From assembly GCA_021838585.1 (NCBI GenBank), contig JAKCDE010000032.1:1-11561 (forward strand): a stretch of 11,561 bases of DNA. The letters run 5' to 3'. Numbering within the stretch: the stretch's first letter is position 1; each line of letters starts with the position of its first letter. Shown here piece by piece: positions 6,895-11,561 of the stretch. The notes below the pieces were generated by a model. It had not been told where the DNA came from and did not search any database. It worked only from the letters and a program-made list of their open reading frames with translations. This DNA is from Nitrospirota bacterium. GTDB taxonomy: Bacteria > Nitrospirota_A > Leptospirillia > Leptospirillales > Leptospirillaceae. The position numbers and the translations under genes were made by a program.

Positions 6895-8680
6895 AAACGT
6901 ATTCCGCAACAATCTCGATGTCTTTGGCCAGGGAGCTCTGCGGGAGGTTCTTGTCCGCCCCGACCGGAGCCGGGAACGGTGGGAGATCGTTGCCTCCAAG
7001 GAAGGATCCCCCACCCTTCTCTGGGATGGGGCGAGTCTCCACAGCCGATACGATCCTGTGGCGGAAGGCGGGCGCTGGGCCGAAGAGATTGTCGGCAAAC
7101 TTCCTGAGGATGCCCGGGGGATCCTGGTCCTGGGGCTGGGGCTTGGATATCATGTCGAGGCTCTGCTTGCCCGGACCCCCCTTCCCGTCGTTGTTTTTGA
7201 GCCCTCTCCCGATATCCTTCGAGCCTCTTTCCGTCTTCTCCCCTGGCACCGCCGGTCGGGGCAGATCCGATTTGTCACAGATCCGGGGAGCCTTCGAGGT
7301 CAGGTGGAGGGGTGGTTCATGGCCTCCCATGCTCCGTCGGAGAAGGTTCGCCCCGATGCCTACCGGTCTGTCAGGAATCTTGCGGGAGCGTTCTCCGGAG
7401 CGTCCGACTACTCCCTGCGGGTGCTGGTCGTCTCTCCTGTTGCGGGAGGCTCCTATCCCATCGCCCACGGAGTGGTTCGGGCCCTCGCCGGGATGGGGCA
7501 CCGGGCCACTCTTTTTGATGCCGGAGAATTTGCCGGCTCCCTTCGGGCCATTGGCGCCCAAAGCCGGATCGACATGCACCGGGCCCAGCTTCGGGGGCTC
7601 TTCCAGAACTTCATGGCCGAGATGATCCTCGCCCGCGTCTATCAGGAGAAGCCCGATCTCATCGTGGGACTCGCCCAGTCGCCTCTCTCCACAGAGCTTC
7701 TGGAACGGCTTCGCGGGATGAACATCCCCGTGGCCTATTGGTTTGTCGAGGACTTCCGGATTGCCACCTATTGGGAAAGGGTGGCCCCGCTGGTCACCTC
7801 CTTTGCCGTGATCCAGAAGGGGGAGTGGCTTCCCCGCCTGGAAGCCCGGGGACTCACCAACGTTCTCTATCTCCCCACGGCGGCCGACCGGACAATCTTT
7901 CGGCCCGAGCCCGGAGAAGGGGAAGATCCGGTAAGATTTTCGGCCCCGCTGGCTTTTATGGGAGCGGGGTATTACAACCGTCAGCACTTTCTCCGGCATC
8001 TTGCGGATCTGGGGCTGGGGATCTGGGGAGCCGACTGGGAGAGCAGCGATCCCCTGGGCCCCTATCTCCGATCCCCCGGTCGACGGATCGAGCCCGGCGA
8101 AGCGGCCCAAATCTATAGAAACTCCATGGTGAATCTGAATCTCCACTCCTCGGTCTATCACAGAGGTGTCAATCCCGACGGGGATTTTGTCAACCCTCGC
8201 ACCTTTGAAATTGCCGCCTGCGGAGGTTTTCAGCTGGTCGACCGGCGGTCGCATCTCCCCGAGCTTCTTGTCCCGGAGGAGGAGGTGGCCGTCTTTGAGG
8301 ACGAAGAGAGCTGTCGCAAACTGGTGCGACACTACCAGGCAAACCCGGCGGAAAGGGCGGCCATGGCCCAGGCGGGACTCAGGCGAACACTGCGTGATCA
8401 CACCCTCGAACGGCGGATGGAGATGTGGCTGGACCATCTCTACGCGCAGGGATTCCGCCCGAAGGGGGCGGAGTTTCCAGGACGCCAGAGTGTCCCGGAG
8501 CTTGTCGCGGCGGCCAATGGGGATCCTGAACTTTCCGGTTTTTTCGATAGGTTCCGATGCTTCGGTTCGGTGGATCTCGATGATCTGGAACGGGGAATTC
8601 GTCCTCAGGAGGCGCCCCTCTCCGAGACGGAGGCTGCGGTGCTTCTTTTGCGGGAGTTTGCCCGGGAGGTCGAGGCATGA
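6878..8680 (+). CDS. Large CgeB-type glycosyltransferase with N-terminal nucleotide-binding-like segment
   Basis: 600 residues. The C-terminal half is a CgeB/Glyco_trans_1_2-type GT-B fold: 'PVAYWFVEDFRIATYWERV' mid-protein, then M417-V-N-L-N-L-H423, N439-P-R-T-F-E-I-A-A-C-G-G-F, 'LPELLVPEEEVAVF' and a terminal helical region with 'TLERRMEMWLDHLYAQG'. A segment starting near residue 180 ('LRVLVVSPVAGGSYPIAHGV') begins the GT N-terminal Rossmann half. Ahead of it, residues 1 to about 170 form an extra domain with a glycine-rich strand-loop-helix 'GILVLGLGLGYHVEALL' (about 81-97) and 'VVVFEPSPDILRAS'. That pattern is like the N-terminal part of Maf-type motility accessory proteins. The start has AAGGAGG at 6865-6871, six bases ahead, and overlaps the previous gene by 17 bases. 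Its role is likely transfer of a sugar in flagellar glycan assembly; the sugar is unknown. Confidence 0.82.
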   Translation: MWQFDENVFRNNLDVFGQGALREVLVRPDRSRERWEIVASKEGSPTLLWDGASLHSRYDPVAEGGRWAEEIVGKLPEDARGILVLGLGLGYHVEALLARTPLPVVVFEPSPDILRASFRLLPWHRRSGQIRFVTDPGSLRGQVEGWFMASHAPSEKVRPDAYRSVRNLAGAFSGASDYSLRVLVVSPVAGGSYPIAHGVVRALAGMGHRATLFDAGEFAGSLRAIGAQSRIDMHRAQLRGLFQNFMAEMILARVYQEKPDLIVGLAQSPLSTELLERLRGMNIPVAYWFVEDFRIATYWERVAPLVTSFAVIQKGEWLPRLEARGLTNVLYLPTAADRTIFRPEPGEGEDPVRFSAPLAFMGAGYYNRQHFLRHLADLGLGIWGADWESSDPLGPYLRSPGRRIEPGEAAQIYRNSMVNLNLHSSVYHRGVNPDGDFVNPRTFEIAACGGFQLVDRRSHLPELLVPEEEVAVFEDEESCRKLVRHYQANPAERAAMAQAGLRRTLRDHTLERRMEMWLDHLYAQGFRPKGAEFPGRQSVPELVAAANGDPELSGFFDRFRCFGSVDLDDLERGIRPQEAPLSETEAAVLLLREFAREVEA

Positions 8681-10533
8681 GCGCAGGGAAAGGGGATCAC
8701 TCCATTGTTTGGCAAGGGGCAGGAGCGGGAATGCGGATTCTCATCGTTGCCATGACACGCATGGGGGACCTCTTCCAGATGGCTCCCATGGTGGCCTCCC
8801 TCCGGGAGCGCCATAAAGGGTGCCGTATCGCGCTGGTGGCCTACCGGGAGTTCGGAGAGGCGGCCGCTGGCTTGGACCTTTTCGATGAGCTCTATCTCGT
8901 CGATGCCCTGGCCCTTCGAAAGATGATCTACGACGACACGGTCTCCCTTCGGGACAAGATCCGGAAGGTCAAGGAAATGTGCGCCGACTGGAGCGGGGCC
9001 GCCGTCGACCTTCTGATCAATCTGACTCCGAACCGGATCGGTGCGGTCCTGGGTTATCTCGTCGGAGCCCGGGAGGTCCGGGGGGTGACGCTGACACGGG
9101 ACGGATTTCGCGCCTTTCTCGATCCCGCCATTGCATACTTTGGCCAGATGGTCCAGAACCGCCCCTACAACGACACCAACCTCGTGGACCTCTTTCTTCG
9201 GGTCGGGCAGGTCCCTCCGCCCCAGCGCCTTGTTCTCGCAGAGAAGATGGGGGGGCAGGACTCCGGTCTTCTCCCGGAAGGGCGAACATGGATCGCCGTT
9301 CAGACCGGCGCCTCGGTGGAGATCAAGCGCTGGCCAGAACACGCTTTTGTACGGATGATTGCCCATCTCCTCTCCCGGGAGCCCGATTGGGGGGTCGTCC
9401 TGATCGGGGCGGGAGCGGAGGAGATGTCCCGAAATCGGCGCATTGTGGCCGCTCTCGAAGACCGTTGGTCCGCGGGACGGATCCTGAACCTTACGGGTCA
9501 GACAAGCGTGTCGGAGTTGGCGGGAGTCCTCCGGCGAGTCGCCCGCCTTGTCTCGAACGATACCGGGGCGATGCATGTGGCAGCGGCGATGGGAACTCCG
9601 GTCGTCGCCCTTTCATTTGCCAATCTTTACTACCACGAGACAGCCCCCTACGGCGAGGGCCATGTGGTGATCCAAAGCCGAAGGCCCTGCGCTCCCTGCG
9701 GTCTCGATGCCGTCTGCCTGAACCCTCTCTGTCGCGAAGAGATCGATCCGGAGTGGGTGGCCCGTCTGGTGGTGGCCCTGGGCGCGGGAGAGAGGAGTGG
9801 CGCGGGAGGGGAAGGGAACGAAGAACGCCAGAAGGTTCAAAGAGAATCGCTTTTGTCCTTTCTTTCCGAAAATCCCCCCGGTCCGCAGATCCTTGTGGCC
9901 CGTTCGGAGTTCGATGGCCGCCGCAGGCTCCTGTATCGCCCTCTCACACGCTACCCGATGGGGGTCGAGGATCTCTTTCGGGCTCTCTATCGCCAGATCT
10001 GGTCGATGGAGTCCGGGGCGCTTGTCGACTGGGAGGGCCAGAGGCGCATCCTGGTCGAGGATTTTGATCCATCGGGGCTTCCCCGATCAGCCTGGGAAGA
10101 GGTGCGCTCCCAGGCCCTTGAGCTGGGGGGGATGTTCCGGGAGGGAGAGAGCCTATGCTTCTCCATCTCCCAGTCCTTGTCGGAAGGAGGGATCGGGGAG
10201 TCGGACAAGGAGGCCCTTTCCCGGACGGCTGCCTCCCTTGAGGAGCTTGACCGAAAAATTCGCGAAAAGGGCTGGGTGGCCCCTCCGCTGGGGCCAGTGA
10301 CCACCCTTTTCGGGATCGAGAAGGAGGCGGTGGCCATCGATGACCCCCTCCGTCTCATTGAAATGGTTGAATCGATCGGGAAAGTCTATCGCCAGGGTGT
10401 TCTTCGGGTCGACCGACTGATTCGTCTGGCTGACCGCTGGTTTTCGGAAAATGGCTCTCCCGCGGAAAAGAGAGAGCAGGACGTCAGGGCCAAGGGGCTC
10501 CGCCCAAGGGCGGAGCGAGCCTTGCATGGGTAA
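8677..10533 (+). CDS. Second GT9 (heptosyltransferase-type) glycosyltransferase with long C-terminal extension
   Basis: 618 residues, with about 240 residues beyond a normal GT9 domain. The GT9 core starts at 'MRILIVAMTRMGDLFQMAPM' (residue 19). The donor-site signature is S293-N-D295-T-G-A-M-H300-V-A-A-A-M-G followed by 'TPVVALSF'. The four-cysteine motif is C338-x2-C341-x5-C347-x4-C352, as in the GT9 protein at 5275. The extension has 'QILVARSEFDGRRRLLYRPL' near residue 403 and 'VEDLFRALYRQIW', which resembles the matching part of that paralogue. The start is uncertain. ATG 8677 overlaps the previous stop as ATGA and has GGGAGG at 8664-8669; ATG 8731 has AGGAG at 8721-8725 and begins exactly at the GT9 fold, so the true protein may be 600 residues. 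The last codons run through a strong inverted repeat (10492-10523). It probably adds a second heptose-like sugar. Confidence 0.85.
   Translation: MSAGKGDHSIVWQGAGAGMRILIVAMTRMGDLFQMAPMVASLRERHKGCRIALVAYREFGEAAAGLDLFDELYLVDALALRKMIYDDTVSLRDKIRKVKEMCADWSGAAVDLLINLTPNRIGAVLGYLVGAREVRGVTLTRDGFRAFLDPAIAYFGQMVQNRPYNDTNLVDLFLRVGQVPPPQRLVLAEKMGGQDSGLLPEGRTWIAVQTGASVEIKRWPEHAFVRMIAHLLSREPDWGVVLIGAGAEEMSRNRRIVAALEDRWSAGRILNLTGQTSVSELAGVLRRVARLVSNDTGAMHVAAAMGTPVVALSFANLYYHETAPYGEGHVVIQSRRPCAPCGLDAVCLNPLCREEIDPEWVARLVVALGAGERSGAGGEGNEERQKVQRESLLSFLSENPPGPQILVARSEFDGRRRLLYRPLTRYPMGVEDLFRALYRQIWSMESGALVDWEGQRRILVEDFDPSGLPRSAWEEVRSQALELGGMFREGESLCFSISQSLSEGGIGESDKEALSRTAASLEELDRKIREKGWVAPPLGPVTTLFGIEKEAVAIDDPLRLIEMVESIGKVYRQGVLRVDRLIRLADRWFSENGSPAEKREQDVRAKGLRPRAERALHG
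10492..10523 (+). repeat. Strong inverted repeat at the end of the second GT9 gene
   Basis: GCTCCGCCC (10497-10505) and GGGCGGAGC (10508-10516) are perfect nine-base arms with only AA between them. Outer arms AAGG (10492-10495) and CCTT (10520-10523) extend the stem after a small internal loop. The end of the gene is coded within it and no T tract follows. It lies 45-76 bases before the next start and could slow ribosomes or polymerase or stabilise the upstream mRNA. Confidence 0.55.
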
Positions 10534-10567
10534 ACCCGGCAAGAACGCCGATAAAAAGGAGTCAGGG

Positions 10568-11248
10568 ATGGAAGAGACAAGACAGACAAAAAATGGTCAG
10601 ATTCTGATGGACGGAAATCCGGTTTCCTGGGGCTGGAACGAGGGAGAGTCCTTGGCCGATGTCCTCGACAGGGTCATCGGAGACATGTCCAAGGAGCGGA
10701 CGATCGTGGCGGTGAAGCTCGATGGGAGTCCTGCCAGTCGCGCCCAGGTTGCCGCCTGCGCCGGAGGGGATTTTCTCCTTGAGATCGAAACGGAGGCGCT
10801 CTCGCTTCTTCTTGAGGAGGTGCTCTCCGACCTCACTCACCACATCGATAGCCTTCTGGTGGTTTTTGGAGAGATCGGTGCAAATCTCCGCCGGGGAAGC
10901 CTGGCCGCCGTCTTTGGATCTGCCGAAAGAAAGGAAGAGACGGGCGGTGTCTACATGCAGGGACTTGAAGGAATCGTGGCGACACAGGTTCTTGTCGAAG
11001 AGGTCGGTCGTATCGAGCGACAGGCGGGCCACGACACCTTTCGCCTTTGCTTTATCGAGGAAAATGATCGTATCGACTCGATCCTTTCTGGCATGCTCGG
11101 TGCCCAGGAAAATCAGGACTGGATTCTTCTTGCCGATCTCGTGGAGTATGAGATCCTTCCCATCCTCCAGCGAGGCCGGGGCAAGGCAGCAGAGGCCTTG
11201 GCCCGGCAGATCGATGTTCTTCGCGGAGAAAATCGGGTCGTTGCCTAG
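10568..11248 (+). CDS. Unidentified protein at the end of the glycosylation run
   Basis: 226 residues, family not recognised. The first part (about residues 8-52) alternates strand-like and helical stretches: 'NGQILMDGNPVSWGWNEGES', then 'LADVLDRVIGDM', then 'RTIVAVKLDGSPAS'. This is a pattern that could be a small beta-grasp-like domain, by inference only. The remainder is strongly helical, with 'LSLLLEEVLSDLTHHIDSLL' (about 78-97) and acidic C-terminal helices such as 'ILLADLVEYEILPILQRG'. There is no signal peptide or membrane segment. The ATG at 10568 was chosen for AAGGAG at 10556-10561, six bases ahead. An in-frame ATG at 10526 overlaps the previous gene by eight bases but has only a distant GGAG. 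The 34-base gap to the GT9 gene suggests cotranscription, so it may be an accessory of the glycan enzymes or a flagellar factor. Nothing in the sequence decides. Confidence 0.75.
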   Translation: MEETRQTKNGQILMDGNPVSWGWNEGESLADVLDRVIGDMSKERTIVAVKLDGSPASRAQVAACAGGDFLLEIETEALSLLLEEVLSDLTHHIDSLLVVFGEIGANLRRGSLAAVFGSAERKEETGGVYMQGLEGIVATQVLVEEVGRIERQAGHDTFRLCFIEENDRIDSILSGMLGAQENQDWILLADLVEYEILPILQRGRGKAAEALARQIDVLRGENRVVA

Positions 11249-11296
11249 CTGACATTCTCTTTGATCCTTAAAGAGGACAACTGTTTAGCCACTCCC

Positions 11297-11324
11297 TTGA
11301 CGGAGGTCGTTTTCGTGATAAAAT
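11297..11324 (+). promoter_or_regulatory. Sigma-70-type promoter
   Basis: TTGACG (11297-11302), a 16-base spacer and TAAAAT (11319-11324), each matching five of six consensus bases. The start of transcription would be near 11331-11333, leaving a leader of about 48 bases before the ATG at 11380. It separates the following gene from the sigma-54 run. Confidence 0.6.
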
Positions 11325-11364
11325 AAAAGTGAGCTAATAGGGACGTGCGAAGTCTGCTTGTGGT

Positions 11365-11381
11365 ATCAGGAGGTTCCTGAT
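11365..11381 (+). promoter_or_regulatory. Hairpin enclosing the Shine-Dalgarno sequence and start codon of the 11380 gene
   Basis: ATCAGGA (11365-11371), loop GGT (11372-11374), TCCTGAT (11375-11381): seven perfect pairs, with a possible T-G pair outside. The Shine-Dalgarno sequence AGGAGG (11368-11373) lies in the 5' arm and loop, and the first two bases of the ATG lie in the 3' arm. This folding would hide the ribosome site. GGA near a hairpin loop also fits a CsrA target. The mechanism is inferred. Confidence 0.5.
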
Positions 11382-11561
11382 GAGTATCTCGCCGCTAAGG
11401 AGTTCGGAAATCATGACAGGTCAGGGGGGAGGGTCGTATGGGCCGCTCTCTGCCGCTGCCACGATTTCGCCTTTGCGACCGCCGGTTCAAGGAGGCGCTG
11501 GCTCCTCCACGGGAGATCTTTTGCAAGTGCCACTTCTCGCCACGCCCAAACACTCACGATC
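11380..11561 (+). CDS. Start of an unidentified gene, cut off by the window end
   Basis: Sixty codons are visible with no stop; the gene continues beyond the window. ATG at 11380 has AGGAGG at 11368-11373, six bases ahead, and a sigma-70-type promoter about 55 bases upstream. The visible part begins 'MSISPLRSSEIMTGQGGG' and is rich in Ser, Gly, Pro, Ala and Leu with little secondary structure. 'ISPLR' occurs twice, at residues 3-7 and 29-33. There is no signal peptide. Disordered N-termini like this occur in several flagellar proteins (for example hook-length control or FlaG-type proteins), but no family can be named from this part. The reading frame is supported by its start signals and by being open throughout. 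Confidence 0.6.
   Translation, partial: MSISPLRSSEIMTGQGGGSYGPLSAAATISPLRPPVQGGAGSSTGDLLQVPLLATPKHSR

Noticed and set aside
6560..8437. Long open frame on the - strand (625 codons)
   Set aside because: It lies antisense to clear GT9 and CgeB genes; the protein is rich in Pro, Gly, Arg and His with no recognisable motif, as expected from the mirror of GC-rich codons.
8979..10067. Open frame in another + strand frame inside the second GT9 gene
   Set aside because: Arg/Gly/Ser/Pro-rich shadow; the GT9 frame has the donor motif and four-cysteine motif across the same bases.
11257..11275. CTCTTT/AAAGAG inverted repeat after the 226-residue gene as a terminator
   Set aside because: Only six A/T-rich pairs with a seven-base loop and no T tract downstream; too weak to call.
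11268..11324. Sigma-28 (FliA) flagellar promoter for the 11380 gene
   Set aside because: TAAAG and GATAAA elements are present, but about 45 bases apart instead of about 15; the sigma-70 reading fits much better.
1..11561. Insertion sequences, tRNA or rRNA genes, CRISPR arrays or attachment sites
   Set aside because: None seen: no transposase motifs, no regularly spaced repeats, no cloverleaf or rRNA-like stretch; only the short repeats listed.

Overview
The window reads as one edge of a chromosomal flagellar gene cluster of a Gram-negative, motile bacterium with moderately high GC (about 60% by eye). Every supported gene is on the + strand, and the genes are packed with overlaps of a few bases to 23 bases. 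Lineage cannot be fixed from this sequence. The gene style (fliD-fliS followed by sugar transferases, a sigma-54-type promoter, heptosyltransferase-like genes) would fit Nitrospirota such as Leptospirillum or a deltaproteobacterial-type genome. This is a low-confidence guess.

Layout. Bases 1-1764 hold the 3' end of fliD (filament cap), fliS (flagellin export chaperone) and a small unidentified gene coupled to fliS by an ATGA overlap. A 219-base intergenic region (1765-1983) follows, rich in pyrimidines on the + strand. It holds an imperfect direct repeat, a weak terminator candidate and a good sigma-54 (-24/-12) promoter. Bases 1984-10533 are one tight run of five genes for glycan building: a CgeB-type glycosyltransferase, a fused glycosyltransferase/methyltransferase/TPR protein, a GT9 (heptosyltransferase-type) protein, a second, larger CgeB-type protein and a second GT9 protein. 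A conserved-looking but unidentified 226-residue protein (10568-11248) closes the run. After a short gap a sigma-70-type promoter drives a new gene starting at 11380 that runs off the window end.

How it may work together. The position next to fliD/fliS, and a sigma-54 promoter of the kind many flagellar operons use, suggest that the five enzymes build and methylate a glycan for flagellin or another filament component. The two GT9 proteins suggest heptose or a related sugar, and the methyltransferase part would modify or cap the chain. This is inference from gene content; no substrate can be read from the sequence.

Two start sites (1984 and 11380) have the Shine-Dalgarno sequence enclosed in a small perfect hairpin, which hints at translational control, possibly by CsrA. 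Three further perfect inverted repeats sit at or near gene junctions in the two transcription units.
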